Shown: positions 12,286 through 25,757, counted from the first letter of the stretch. The stretch: DNA of 64,000 bases from Chiridota heheva (GCA_020152595.1 JAIGNY010000086.1:1-64000), one strand, 5' to 3'. Notes: a model not told the origin generated them from the sequence alone. A program made the numbers and translations.

Positions 12286-13902
12286 ACAAACTTTTATTTC
12301 AGGCAATCTGCCCATACTGCATATTAGTAACAACTATTGGCTTACACAATGCCATGTGCATTAACCATCACAATAAAGTTTTCTCCTTTATAGTGCATTT
12401 ATGCTAACATCTAACCCCCATGATGCAATGTAGCACACCGTAGGTAATTGAGGATTACAGTACAATTTACCTGAGATTCACTGATATTTGATTCCTTGAG
12501 CATTATAAGATGGGTTGCTGAACTTCATACTGGATAACCAAAAATAACTTCTTTAAGCATCAGATAAGGCTACATGTATTTCCTGCAGCATTACACAAGC
12601 TGTATACCATATTAGGAGCAGGGATACTGTTATAGAGTTAAAGGCATGGTGAATATATATGTACTGTGCCCTGGTACTTTGATTGGATGGGTGAAAATTT
12701 GGTCTGTGTGATTGACAGGTTAGCGCTGCGCTCAGTGAACTATTATCACAAATATTAGAATAGACGCTCAAAGTGAAGCATATGTAACCTTCGTTGCTTG
12801 GGTTCGAAAAATGTAAAAAAATTCTGCTTTTCTAAAGCTATAACTCAAAAACTACAAGGATAAACCTTTCATTTGAATCAAATAGCCTGCAAATTTATGA
12901 AGGTCTTAGGTGAGTTAAAATTTCAAGAGCAAAACTGCTCAAACGACAGAGATGCATTTTACAGTGAAAATTACTACAGGCATATATGGGGCCTCATGAA
13001 TGATTGGATAACCTCAACTAACACTAACTCTGAGTGTGGGAAAAACCATGTATATACAGTATGTCACAGGAAAGTAACATTGTTCTTTGTCTAAAAATGC
13101 CATTCTGAGATATTCGCAATTGAAGATTCTGCATAATTTAGCTCCCTTTTCTTAAAATAGGGTAAGATGAATAAAAGATGTATATTAATAGCACTTGTAT
13201 AACTATTTATTGGTATTATTGCCAACAATAAGATTATGCCAATTTGGGGTATATTTTGGGTCTTAAATGGACTTAGGTAATTTTGAAATAATTTTAGATA
13301 TAAATCAATCAAGTCATATGCCCATATTTTTTTTATATAAATTCCATTGATCCTATAATAAATCTATTCATATAAATATAGAAATAGCTTTATCACTTGA
13401 TGATTGGACCACTTGATGTTGCAAAAGAGGTTAGAACAACAACTTAGGTACAGAATATGGATGAAATAAGGAGAAAAAGTAAGTTTTCTACACTTGTTGC
13501 CATGGTAACAGACTATAAACAGGAATTTGGGTAATATAAGTGAAATTACACATTTCAAACTAAAAATATTCCATTTATCTCTCCCTATAAATATACCTTG
13601 TTTTTTACCCACCTCAGTACAAGTGCTATGTCCAAATATTTCCAATTTTGCTTGTGTTTATGGAAATGTAAACAGTCCTATATCCAAATGGAATTTAAAA
13701 CAATGCTATGTCTAAGACATACACAGTTTATCTTTCCACAAAAGGTATTTCTTGGACATAGCACATTTTCTTTTTCAACAGTATTTTTTTAGATGATATA
13801 TGTTGTTAAGTCAGATGTTTAGAAATTAGTCTACTTGGGTACAGAATATTTTCCGATAAAAAAGTCAATTTTGCCAAAAATGGACAAAGGACAACCATGG
13901 AG
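12286..13902. other. Non-coding stretch, nothing firm
   Basis: AT-rich sequence. Several short ORFs exist on both strands, but none has a recognisable motif or convincing splice sites. Confidence 0.5.
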
Positions 13903-13930
13903 GGAGGTACCACTTTAAAGTGGTACCTCC
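13903..13930. repeat. Perfect 28-bp palindrome centred on TTAA
   Basis: Each arm of 14 bases is GGAGGTACCACTTT, meeting its exact reverse complement between 13916 and 13917. CCATGG flanks both sides, with one extra G and some sequence on the left. The centre reads CACT-TTAA-AGTG. This looks like two copies of a transposon terminus (AGTGGTACCTCC) facing each other across one TTAA target site. Confidence 0.9.
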
Positions 13931-14604
13931 ATGGGACACCTTTCCATTCCAGCGACTATACCTACCTTTTCAGGTTCAAAGCTTAAGCTGTGCTGGATAT
14001 TAAAGACTGCGTCAGCTTGTTTATTGTTTTAATAAGTTACCATGTACATGCAGTACATAGTAGGTCATTAACTTCATTGATTTGATAGAATTGCACTATT
14101 TACACATTTAACTAATGAAATGGACTTGTAAAAAGAAAACCTTGTATCCCAAATTTCAACCTTTACTCACAAATTAACTAACCTATGTGATTTATGATCT
14201 TAGGCAACAATTACCTTTATACGTATAGTAATTGCTAACAAACATTTCAGTTCAAATTTTTTCAATAAACCCAAGCAAAAATCTACCAAATTTACTAGGC
14301 CACCCAATTAATTAAAGTGTACAAATAATTAGAATAGTATCTTAGAGCAGATCTTGTTTCCAACAGAACCAAGCACTCTCGGAAAGCTGATCATCTGTGG
14401 ATAATGTGATTATTGATAGGCAGGAAGAAATTGCTTCTGGGTGACCAGATAAGTCTTTTAAGTGGACAGCTGCATTTTCAAAAGTTAAACAGAAAAAGAA
14501 CAAAACTACAACATCAATGATATAGTAGCTCAACATACATTTTAGGGTGGGTATAAGCCTGTTTTTGTTGGTAGTTTTTAAAAGTTTGGACGCTTCTTGG
14601 ACAG
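13931..14604. other. Non-coding stretch, nothing recognised
   Basis: AT-rich sequence without a supported gene. Confidence 0.5.
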
Positions 14605-15115
14605 TACTTGAGGGGCAATTTTTTTTTAGAAAAGGGGCAATTTTCATTTTAGAAAAGGCACACTTTTGTCAGGTTTTGAGAAAGTGGAAGCCTCCTGCCC
14701 CATGCTTCCTAATCTATATGGTTTGAGTATAGGCAGGATTTGAGGGGAGCAAGGGAGTACTTTTTGTCCAAATGGATACTTTTGTATAGTGATGTGCATT
14801 GTTTTAGCATGATTTTGTAATTTCCCCTCCCTCCTTCCACACACACGTTTTTGACTTCCCCACTTCGGTAGGCAAATCCTACCTCAGGTGTGAGATTGGC
14901 CCAGGAGTCAGGACCAATGTTATTTACCCATCGCGCGAATAGGTAAAAACTAAGGTTCCTTTGAAAATTGCAGCTTACAAAATTCATGGAGAAAGGGGGG
15001 AGGGGGGGGGGCATTCCCACTCCCACCACAGCCTTCGGTGTCGGTGCCCCTGGTAAAATGACATGCTTTAATTGTGTTAAATAAACTTCTAAATATTATG
15101 ATTGTAATATTTGTG
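14605..15115. repeat. Dispersed repeat family R1, copy A
   Basis: About 500 bp aligning by eye with 15640-16130. Shared blocks include GGGGCAATTTTT/GGGGCACTTTTT, GGTTTGAGTATAGGCAGGAT, TTCGGTAGGCAAAT, the CACACA run, GGTAAAATGACATGCTTTAA and GTCAAATAAAT-like ends. Short minus-strand ORFs in it are broken and differ between copies. The repeat type is unknown. Confidence 0.75.
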
Positions 15116-15639
15116 AGTGAGTGGATTTCTGTTTAGTATATAAAATACATTTTGGAGTGGTTACAAGCCTGTTTTTATTGGTGGGTAGTTAATTCGTGTA
15201 GGCTGGAGTTGTTAGGAAAGAAAACATGTTTCATGTGTATTTTTTTATTTTTGGAAATGCAAGCGGGAGCTTTAATATCATTGTGATGCTAGAACATCAA
15301 TAATGTAGAAGCTCAATATATGTTTTGGAAGTGGGTATAAGACTTGTTTTTGTTGGTGGGGAGTTACATTAGGTAGGCTGTTATTAGGAAAGGAATATGT
15401 TTGATTAGCAGGCGCAACAAAATGTTGGGAATGCCCGGAAGGATGGGTAAACATTATAATTTATTTTTTAATTTATTGTATTTCAAATTTAAAACATTTG
15501 TAAAAAGGAAAAACACAGGCCCTGGACAAAATCAATTTGGTCTGGCCCTGAACAATGACACTGCAATATCTTTGTTATAGGACCCAAAGTGCCAGGGGTG
15601 TCAGAAAGAACTCGGGGGCACAAAATCAAGTTCAAGGCC
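15116..15639. other. Spacer between the two R1 copies, also repeated
   Basis: Two versions of an AAGCCTGTTTTTATTGGTGG-like phrase occur here (about 15165 and 15338), and a third lies at 14555 just before copy A. The duplicated unit is therefore probably larger than the 500-bp core and the spacer is part of it. Confidence 0.5.
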
Positions 15640-16130
15640 ACTTTTTGACAGTAATTGAGGGGCACTTTTTATTTTAAAAAGGGGCACTCTTGCCAGTTTA
15701 CGAAATTGTGGAGGACACGTGCCTCCTGCCTTATGGTTCCTTAATGTGGTTTGAGCATAGGCGGGATTTGGGGGAGGAAGGGGGTACTTCCCCACCCTTA
15801 CTTTTTTGTCGAAATGGGTACTTATGTATGGTGATGTGGTGTATCTTAGCATGATTTTGTGATCTCCCCCCCAAACACACACACACACACTTTTGATTTT
15901 CCCTCACTTTCGGTAGGCAAATTCCGCCTATGGGTTTAAGATTGGGAGCCAGGACCATTGTTGACAATTACCCGTCGGGCGAATACAGTAGGTAAAAGGC
16001 TTCTTTTGAAAATTGCTGCATGCTCAGAACATTATTGGAGGCATGCCCCCTCCCTCCACAGCCCTCATTGTCAATGTCCCAGGTAAAATAACATGCTTTA
16101 ATAGTGTCAAATAAATACTAAATGTATGTA
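15640..16130. repeat. Dispersed repeat family R1, copy B
   Basis: Second copy of R1, in the same orientation and about 1 kb from copy A. It contains GGGGCACTTTTTATTTTAAA and a (CA)n tract at 15875-15890. The minus-strand translation KIKSAPQLLSK matches a similar string in the third copy at 49.36 kb. The match shows shared ancestry of the repeat, not a real gene, because neighbouring frames are broken. Confidence 0.75.
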
Positions 16131-16259
16131 ACAACCTCTATATATTATGTAGTATTTGTGAGTGGTTTTCTATTTGTTTTCAAGCTTCAAGAATAACCTA
16201 GAATAATTTAATATAAGTTTTAAAAGAGCGCCTCCTGACTGGTCCACCCACAACTTTCA

Positions 16260-16420
16260 AAAGGTGCCCCCGTCTGCACAATTTTAAAATGGCACCTTCT
16301 GTTCCCTTAATCTAGAACCAATGGCAGCACCTCCTCCCTCACCCCCTCCCAATTTCAAAATGGCACCTTCTGTTCCCTTACTCTAGAGCCAATGGCAGCA
16401 CCTCCTCCCTCACCCCCCCC
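16260..16420. repeat. 71-bp direct duplication, C-rich
   Basis: AAAATGGCACCTTCTGTTCC recurs at 16286 and 16357, followed each time by CCAATGGCAGCACCTCCTCC. It is a simple local duplication next to R1 copy B. Confidence 0.85.
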
Positions 16421-16911
16421 CCTCCCCTCTCTGACTCCAAGACTCTAGTTGCCCCACTGTGTATTGGAGCTTTAATGTCGTTTGAATATGTGAAAACTAT
16501 TTTTCAAGCCTAAAAAACATAAGCCTTAACAGCAATATGATGCAAATTTTATTAACAATGTTTGCTTTTGAGTGAAATTGAAATCATAAACAGACATACT
16601 AACAGCAATACTGTTGTATAAATCAAGATGGATTTTACATCCTTGCAACAAGACATGATTTAACTATAGCATATTTTCTCATATAATAATACAAGCATTT
16701 AATAAATGCTTTTTCCTAAGAAGGCTAAAGCGCTTACATACAATAGGCCACACAGTGCCTATACTAAATATTGCTAATATATTAGCCATTTTGAACAAAT
16801 AATTAATTATCACAATTAATGAATCACAATTAATAAATAATAGCATCCCACAAATACACTTCCAAGTGGCAATCATTATAACAAAATATAAATAAAAGAT
16901 TTTAAAAATCA

Positions 16912-16970
16912 TTTTGAAGTCATCTTTGCTAAAAGATGTACTTACTTGACCCTAAACTAATCATTTAAAA
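16912..16970. mobile_element. Terminal fragment of the long-TIR MITE family D
   Basis: GAAGTCATCTTTGCTAAAAG, then TTGACCCTAAACTAATCATTTAA, closely matches the right end of the intact element at 38949-39519. Only the outer ~55 bp is clearly retained and the outer TTAA is preserved. Confidence 0.7.
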
Positions 16971-18893
16971 TACCCATCACAAACCTAGTTATTTTATGCA
17001 CCACAATTTCTTATCATCTATACACAAACAAAAAACTTCCTGTGAAGATGGAGTTATTGTGGATAAGATTACTGCATGCCAAGTCATATGTGTAATGTGA
17101 CAGAGGACTCAAGTAAATTTGAAAAAATTGTATTCATATCAGTAAGTTATTTACACTTTGGTAATTTTATAGCCTGATTATTCAATTGCGGTATATGGAT
17201 AGGGTAGTCTATTTAGGCTAGTTTAGCCATTCTTGAGCTTTTAATGGTTTTTAATTCCAAGTTATAGCTCAAACAAGCTATCAACTACAATAGCTATACC
17301 CTAATTTGGCTATACTGTGGGACAGATTCCAAACGGGATATTAAGCTCAATTAGCGCATGGGTCAATCGGTATTTTAAGGCTCGAACCAATGAAAGCAGA
17401 GTTTTCTTGATATTCGGTAGTATTTCCTGAGCCAATGTTACTATATATACTAAATCATTCGGATTGTGCTGAGCGAAATACTACCCACCAATATAGACTG
17501 TTATTGCATCAACATATCGATCTATTTAAGGTAAACATAGCTAACACAGCAAAATATCAACAAAAAAAACATTCAGGATATGTTAATCACTGCAAAAATC
17601 CGAACGTATCCAAGCGAGAATCTGGCTCTTGAATTAGTCATTGCTTAAGCTCAAAATTCCTTAAAGGGATGTTGAGCTAAAAAAAGGCAAAGAAAATATC
17701 CAGTATCTAAAAGGCAAAATAAAGCCACACATACACTTATATCATAGAACAAAAAAAAATTCAAACTAAAAAAGAAAACGAAATTGTCACTTTTAAATTA
17801 CTAATATACACAAGTTTCTTCCCACTGTTGTGTTTATTTATAGTCATCCAAATTTGATGAGTTTGATGAGTTCCTATTAAAAAATTAAATCTTTATTTTC
17901 CACTGAAAGCCCTTCAAATATGAGTTTCTTCTCAAAAAAAATTGCCTCAGCAAGCTGCAATCTGAAAAAGGTTTAATAAAGAAATACAATTTTAATTTCG
18001 TTTTTTTTTTTCTTTCAAACCTGACTATCCATCACCATGGAAACATCAGGAAAGAGGACAGCTATATGAACTGAAGAAAACATAAGCCTGTACTAAGCAA
18101 AGTACAATGTATAGTGTACCTAGCTCAAGGGTTTTCACCCCAGGTCAAAATAAATATCAGAAAGGACTATTATATTAACTTGCACTTTATACATATCCAT
18201 ATATACAAATAAATGAATAAATACACAAATTTACATGAAAAAACATTCACTCTGCTCTCAACATATGACAAAATGTTTTCTCATGCTCCAGAAAAAGTCA
18301 GAATTAGATCTCCAAACAAATTCATGCTATCCTCAGAGGGATATTCCCAATATTCCTGTCTCCTCTCTGACAAGAAAGTGCGGAGGAAAAAGAAGTTGTC
18401 AAGCCTCTTCAATCAAGAAGTTCCCCATGAGAGAAAAATTGGCATCAACATGTAATAGAAATATAATTGTAGAACACTTCTTTCTCTCAGAAAAAATATT
18501 GAAATTGAAATGTTGCAAACATAGACACACATGCAGGAAAAGCAATCTTCTGCATCACTACAAAAAATAATCACAAGAGATCCATTTGACAAAAGTGATG
18601 GAAATTGTGTATCTTTTACTAACAAATTTGACATTTTGTTTTTGTGACGGTTGCCTTGGTTACTGTCTCAAAACATGAAGATTGCAATCATTCGGAAAAT
18701 TACTCCCAAATTGAACATGTTGGTAAGATTTCAGGAGAAAATGTGAAATTGTGCACATATAATGTAGTTTGGCAGTGTTGGATAAATCTAAAAAAAGTCT
18801 TTCACAGTTCAGCTTTAGAAGAAGGGTTTTCAAATAACTCAAACTTTTTAAACTGATCACTGTGCTAAAAGATGAGAACTAAAGAAGACTTAC
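16971..18893. other. Non-coding stretch next to the discoidin exon
   Basis: AT-rich, probably intron of the minus-strand gene. Plus-strand ORFs at 18213-18570 and 18644-18856 lack family signals. Confidence 0.5.
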
Positions 18894-19018
18894 CGAAATT
18901 TTTGTGTAGCCTACCATTTTGTGGTAATCTCAGTGCATTTTGACTTGTTGAGGCAGAAAGTTGATGGTCTAAGATTGCACCAGACTCGAGACCAAGGGCA
19001 TAGTTACATTCTCCAGAG
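18894..19018 (-). CDS. Exon encoding the N-terminal part of an F5/8 type C (discoidin) domain
   Basis: The exon is 125 nt, bounded on the minus strand by a strong acceptor (TTTTTGTTGTAG) and a consensus donor (TTCG then GTAAGTC). With one leading and one trailing base it is open for 41 codons and includes ECNYALGLESGAILDHQLSA and later NGRLHKNF. The cysteine followed by ALGLESG-I-D-QLSAS is the standard opening of the F5/8 type C or discoidin domain, which binds carbohydrate or phospholipid in extracellular and membrane-receptor proteins. The remainder of the domain should lie on a downstream minus-strand exon. I could not find it between 1 and 18.8 kb, so it may lie outside the window. The protein could be a neuropilin-, DDR-, EDIL3- or lectin-like molecule; this exon alone cannot decide. 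No disruption is visible. Confidence 0.8.
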
Positions 19019-19194
19019 CTACAACAAAAAAGAAAAAAAGGTGAATTGGATAACCCTAGAAAATGTCACAATTCAACAACAGAAAATGACGAATGTACGA
19101 ATCACCTACATCCATCTGTGAACTAGTAAAAGCAACAGAAATTAAATTGTTTCAAAATCTAGTATTAAAACCAAGTAAATAGTTTAAATTCTAT

Positions 19195-19438
19195 TAAAGG
19201 AGCACTGCACCAAAAAGTGGGGGTGCTCGTTTTTGCGAATTTCACAGACATATCATCCACAACAGATCGCTAAACTTCATGCCTCCATAGCCCACAGACA
19301 ACATGAGGGTAAAGGTCACTTGAATATTCGTATTAACCAGAAAATTGTTATACTCTTGTGTGCTAGCTAAGCATTCTTTTTTTTTTTTGGGGGGGGGGCT
19401 AAAAATACACTCTCACTTTTCAGTCTAGTGCTCCTTTA
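19195..19438. mobile_element. Small MITE with perfect 12-bp TIR
   Basis: The left end TAAAGGAGCACT and the right end AGTGCTCCTTTA are perfect inverted repeats 244 bp apart. The interior has no ORF and includes an oligo-T/oligo-G run near 19378-19399. The preceding bases give TTAA on the left; the right is TTTAG, one base off. The AGGA start matches the long-TIR families described below. Confidence 0.75.
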
Positions 19439-19499
19439 GAATATTTAACTAGACATCACGATACAAAACCCGGCCTAGCTGCTTATAACATGCTTTCCA

Positions 19500-20500
19500 C
19501 CTTATGTCACAACTACCATCCCATCTTCTGTTCTGCATGATGTCCCATCCTTTATCCCTCCCTACAGGAAATCATACATGAATTCCAGATACCATTCCGC
19601 AACATGACCTGTATGCCATCACACCTGCAATCAAGATGACATCCCACCATATGCCTTGCCACCCTATCCCATACCACCGTGTTTCACATGTCATCCCTCC
19701 GTGTCCCATATACCATGCCACCTTGTCCCACATCCCATTTCTCCCTGAACCACATTCCATCCTACCCTGTCCCATATGCCATCCTTCCATGTACCACCAT
19801 TCCATCCTATACCACTTGCTATCCCACCCTCTCCCATATGCCATCCCACCAAAAATCCACACAAGATACCATCTGTCTCATATGTCATTACACTCTGTCC
19901 ACCATGCCATCCCACATTGTCCCACATGCCATCTCAGCCTGTCATTAATGCCATGAGAATACCTTCTTTCACATGCCGCGCCACCCTGTCCCACACACTA
20001 TCCCACCTTGTCTTATATACCATGACATCCTGTCCCACACTCCATGGTACTGTCCCACATGCCACCATGTCCCACATGTCATCCCACCCTATCTCACATT
20101 TCATTCCATCCTGTCCCCTATGCCATTCCACCTTCATCCTAATTCCTACATCTACCAATCATTCTACCATCTTCCACCCTACATTTTTTCCCCAACTCCT
20201 CCCATCCCCTCCCTTCTATTAACTTAACATGCCCATTCACCTACCATCCACCTTAACCTGCCATCCTCCGTTCATCTACCATCCACCTACCATCCTCTTT
20301 TCCTCAACATGCCCCATTTACCTACCCCATTCACCTACCATCATCCAATCACCTACTACCCCAACCCACCTTTTGCCATCCACTCCATCTACCAAATACA
20401 CTCTTAACCAACTCATCATTTCAACCGTCACTAAAACCTCCACTCACTTCATTCCAACCTACACTGACTCCATTGCATTACAGCCCTCCCACCCCCAGCC
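19500..20500. repeat. Strongly diverged C-rich CATG/CCAC array
   Basis: About 1 kb of plus-strand sequence rich in CCCACATG, CCATCCCACC and TCCCATATGCCAT, with an approximate 20-25 bp period, grading into CACC/CTACCATCC simple sequence after 20220. It resembles an old version of the satellite at 34.3 kb. The ORFs in several frames exist only because the repeat lacks stop codons. Confidence 0.6.
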
Positions 20501-23264
20501 TTAACTTAAATCTGACACTACCAAAACATAAAACATACTCAACTTTTTTCCCTGATAAACCAGATAGGGCTGATCTATCTGCCAAATCACAATGAAAATT
20601 CAATACTGTGCAGATTATCGTAAGTCATTATGTGCCCACTTTTTATTCGCAAAACACCTCACTATAAATTCCATTCAGTCATCAGCTCTTTTATTCAATT
20701 TGTTTTTTCATCCCAGAACAAATCCTTTAATTGCTGTTATACAAGTCTGGAATGCATTTGTTCTCCTTTCTATAAATTAATTTTCATAATAAAATCTTTG
20801 TTCCCCAGTAGCTGAACAATGCATGAGGCCGGACGGACAATAGATGTGGATGGATGAACGTTAAAGATGCTATATCCTTATTTCACAGACTTTGTTGAGA
20901 GGGGTTAAAAACAGGATTCTTTACTGCCCTTTGATTAATCAAATTATTAAAAGTATGTTATGTTCAAATATCACTAATTCTTTTTTTCCCACCCATAAGG
21001 ATCCTTTTCTGTTAGTATGACTTTTAAAGTCTGCTATAGGCAATTAATCCACACAGATAACTTATGATTTTGAAAGGTGTTTTCATCGTTGAGTTAATAA
21101 CACTGATGATTTTGAGTGCAGAATTTATAGCTTTATAGTTATTCATCATAAGAACTCAGGATGCATGTCATTACTCATAAGTAGCTCTCAAATTTTACTA
21201 CCCAATGGCAAAGAGAGGACAAATAATGTAACTCACCATCCACGCCATATTCTACTGATGTAAATCGATTGTAGGCTAATATTTTACCAGGGAAAATAAA
21301 ATGGTCACAACATTTACTATGATAAATAAATCCTCTTTTAACAGGATTTCAAGTAGAAATTGAAATAGATATGCACTGAATCAAGAACCATCATTTCCTT
21401 GGTCTATGATTTCAGAAACTTAACGATTGCAACCAAACATTCAATGCACGTTACATATTTGAGGTGATAGTCACAAAGGATGGCATACTGTATAGGGACT
21501 ATTTTTTCCAAGAACAAGTCCAATCTTTAAAACCTCTTAATATCGAATATCTTGGCAGGGCGAGAAATAGCTTTAAATAGCTTTTATTGCCTTTTACCGC
21601 GCACGTCTGAAAGTAAACAGTTAAAACAAAGCAATTCTACCACACCATTACCATCTACTCAATGAGTTCCATCAAAGTCCACAGAGAGACTTGCAAAAAC
21701 ATTCTTAATTTTTACCTTCCCCTACCCAAACCTTTTACTCTAATTGTTTCTGATACTAAAAGTGTCACTGGAGATTGTGTGTGTACACAGTGAAAAGTTG
21801 CCCAAACCGTGTTTATTCAGTGGAGGAACTAAAGCAAAGGGACTCCTTGCTTAAAATGCTTTTCAATTTCACCAGAGCACTTTACCTACCTGGTTTCAAG
21901 CTTTCACAGGTCACAAACCATAAGTATATCATTTATGAGACACTAAGTGCCTAATCTAATTTGTGAATGTTCACAAATTTAAGTTCAAAGATATGTTGCA
22001 CAATATTTAATATCTTCTTTTAAATCTTGAGACAAAAACCTAAACAAGTTCTTTGATTTCTCTAACATTTCACAATTAGGCTCAGCAACTGTTAACTTAA
22101 ACATCAAACAATGTGCAGCCATATACATTTTTCAGCGTTCTGGATATGAATGCTGCTCATTTTCTTAACACTGATTATTTCTCATCTATTTTTTTAACTC
22201 CCTAAAGTCCCAGGGGGTCCAAAACGTGACTGCAATTCTTTGGAACTTTTTTCTTCTTAAAAATTAATTTATATAACTTTTCTTTCATTTTCTATCACTC
22301 CAAGTTTGGTTTATATGAATGCTAAGACAATCAACTTTTTAACTAAAAAAAAGTCAAAATAAAATCATATCAACATAAATATGCAAATTTTAGAGGACGT
22401 GCCACAACCGCGTGGGTCACAAGGGTTACGTTTATTTTGAAGAGTATTATGCCGTACTATGATCACATTTAACCAAGAAAGTAGACAAAATTACACTTTT
22501 ATAATTTGATTTGGTTTCTTTTGACTAACTTAAAAGATTAGAGACAGAAATGTTAATCTCTGAATAAAAAGATTGTTTTTAACAATTTAATTCTGATTTT
22601 TCCAAATGACAATTACCATTAGCATAATTCTAAATAATTGTAAATTTACACAAGTAGTTATTGACATCCATACTTTTTCTATAACTTTAGTTGAGAAGAA
22701 AAGCCAACTTTTTAAGATATGAAAAAGCAGAAAGTCATTTTAAGTTCTTGATACTTAATTCCTTTGTTTATTTACTACATCTTTTATAATAGTCACATTC
22801 TTTGTCAATTTTCCTTTTAATTTCTTTCTTTGAAATCAGACAGAACAAATACTAAGCATGCACTTTAATTAATGTCGCTTGGGAAAAGTCACTTCAAAAA
22901 ATTAAGGCAAAGCATGATTAAAGTGTCTAATAATAAAAAGAAATAAAATACAGCACACAAAATATTGCCTAAATTCCAAGTTCTTTCTGCTGAAAAAGTT
23001 AAAACGAACCAATAAAACAGTAATGATTCTTCATCCCATGAGATTCTAATAATAGAGATGGAATATTTGAGATACCCATCAGATGCAAAAAGGAATCAAG
23101 TAATTCCCTCCAGAATTCAAGGTTGTGTAATTAAAAGTGCTTGGGGCACAACGATGCATCTATTATTGCAGTATGGATGTGCTGTATGGAAGGGTTTTGT
23201 TTAAATTACTTTCCATCAGTTACCAATATTCTGCATAACTTATATCTATATTTATAGATATATG
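20501..23264. other. Non-coding stretch
   Basis: No supported gene. A minus-strand segment at about 21237-21275 has a GTGAGT donor and a weak acceptor, but it is only 39 nt. The rest is AT-rich unique sequence. Confidence 0.45.
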
Positions 23265-23287
23265 CCATAGGAAAGGATTAGCCCAAA

Positions 23288-23965
<678 letters not shown>

Positions 23966-23975
23966 ACATACATAC

Positions 23976-24912
23976 CAGGGTTCTAGCTACGGTGGGCGGC
24001 ACTGGGCGGACCCGCCCAGGACTAACAATTCCCGCCCAGCACTCCGCTCTAAGATTCACTCTTCCGCCCGGCACTCAAAACTTCAATTCCGTTAATTAAT
24101 TGTTTAAACAAATAGCCCTTTAATCTTGCTCTATTTATGTAATCCGCTGATTTACACACATAACATAACATACATTACGCACATTAAATTCCGAGCAAAA
24201 CAACTGAACTATAGGATTTAACACAATTGAATGTACATATTATCATAAAGTCACCCAAACACGAAGCTCTTTGCATAAACATACCTACATGCACACACAG
24301 TTCAGGTTCACATTTTAATCCTTGCTAAGTCAGTCACTTACCATACAAACAAACTTTAACAAAGTGAATTTTACACCCCCAAGAGCCCAAGGTGTGCTTC
24401 TACTGTAGATCAGTACAAATAAAAGTAACCAATCACCTTTGTTATAAACCCCATATACACTTAACATTATAACGTACTGATCAATTTTCTTTTGATTTGT
24501 GGGGGGTTTGATATTGACAAAAGTGGTTGCGTAGTTTATAGGAACATGTGCTGCATGACTTTTGTCGAATAATACTGGGAAGAAAATAAAAAAGCAGTAA
24601 AAAGTTTGGGCAAGATGAATAAGAATGGGAATTGAGAGAAGAGTTTCCGGCATATGTTGTACTTTTTTGGGGGGTGGGGGAGGGGGAGGGGGCACTTTGA
24701 CACTTAAATATCCATTGTATTTTGAATATCCATTGTACATACAAATATTTTGTTATTTTTTCTAGCATTCCGATTAAAAAAAAAATAATAAAAGAAAACT
24801 TTTTCGTTAACAATTTGTCAATAGAAGTGGACTTTATTCGAACAGTTCTTCATAGGAGGGAGTCTAGGAGGTCACCCTAAATTGTCACTGAAGCCCGGCA
24901 CTCAAACTTGTG
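23976..24912. mobile_element. Microsatellite-embedded dispersed repeat R2, copy 1
   Basis: It begins CAGGGTTCTAGCTACGGTGG and ends near GCCCGGCACTCAAACTTG. A second copy occurs at 54376-55290 with the same start, the same internal blocks (CCGCTGATTTACACACAT; CCAAGAGCCCAAGG) and the same end. Both copies sit between microsatellites, here (CATA)n on both sides. The minus-strand frame reading STPWALGGVKFTLLKFVCMV is partly kept in copy 2 (STPWALGGVIINLLKFVCMV), but the ORFs around it differ. The CAGGG start would fit a hAT terminus, though the matching right end is unclear. Confidence 0.7.
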
Positions 24913-24917
24913 ATACA

Positions 24918-24980
24918 TACATACATACAAACATACATACATACGTGGTACATACGTACATACATACATACATAAATACA

Positions 24981-25016
<36 letters not shown>

Positions 25017-25020
25017 TACA
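24918..25020. repeat. (CATA)n microsatellite
   Basis: Tandem CATA/TACA units with one CGTGGTA interruption, directly after repeat R2 copy 1. Confidence 0.95.
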
Positions 25021-25052
25021 CCATAGGAAAGGATTGGCCCAAAGTAACTAAA

Positions 25053-25757
25053 TTTGGTTTGGTTTGTTAATGTTTAATGGCACCGCTACAGTCAAAGTCA
25101 AATGTGCCAAGAGGGTGCTAAAAACTAAGGTGTTTGAGTTAGGACAGAGAGGAAAGAGAGCTGGGATAGCAGGAAGGAGGGAGAGAGGGTGAATATGGGA
25201 GAGAAGTTAAGGTAATACAAGGAAAGTAAGGCAGAGAAGGGAAGGAAAGGGTGGTTTAAATCAGGTGGAATAAATTGCTGTTGTGGAGAAAGGTGATGAG
25301 GTTTTAGGTAGGAATATTCTTAAAAGATCGGAAATTGAGATAAAGGGAGACATGTGTGATCTGGAGTTCAGGTATATGAGACAGGTTAAGAGGATATGCT
25401 TGATTGAGAGATCGGTGTTGCATGTAGGGCAGAGAGGAGCAGGGTAGCTGGAAAGTAGGTAAGAATGAGTGAGAAAGGTGTGGCCAAAGCGGATGCGGGT
25501 GATAACAACGTCCTCCCAGCGATTGCAACTGTGCAGGGGGACGTTGGTCCTGACTTTAGGTTTGATGGTGTGAAGTTTGTTACAGGTCTCAATATTCCAG
25601 GAGTCTTGCTAGGTCTCACTGAGGTAGTTGGAAGTGGAGAAACGGGGGTCTGAGTGGGGATAGGAAAAGGAAAGATGTGATTGACAGAGCGTTGTAAAGG
25701 CAGCTCTGTCGGATCTCTCAATGCCGGGAATGCCGACATGGCTGGATATCCAGAAAA
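25053..25757 (-). mobile_element. Second I/Jockey-type LINE fragment (RNase H end and 3' UTR)
   Basis: On the minus strand it starts inside RNase H (SSHVGIPGIERSDRAAF, about 25745-25690). It then passes a segment reading RIRFGHTFLTHSYLLSSYPA, a Cys-rich LCPTCN motif and the 3' UTR, and ends in CCAAA units at 25053-25066. The order and 3' end match the copy at 10865. Frameshifts make it non-functional. The 5' truncation point is about 25757. Confidence 0.8.

Noticed and set aside
24330..24740. 136-codon ORF in repeat R2
   Set aside because: Only a short string is shared with copy 2; the surrounding frame differs, so it is not a maintained gene.
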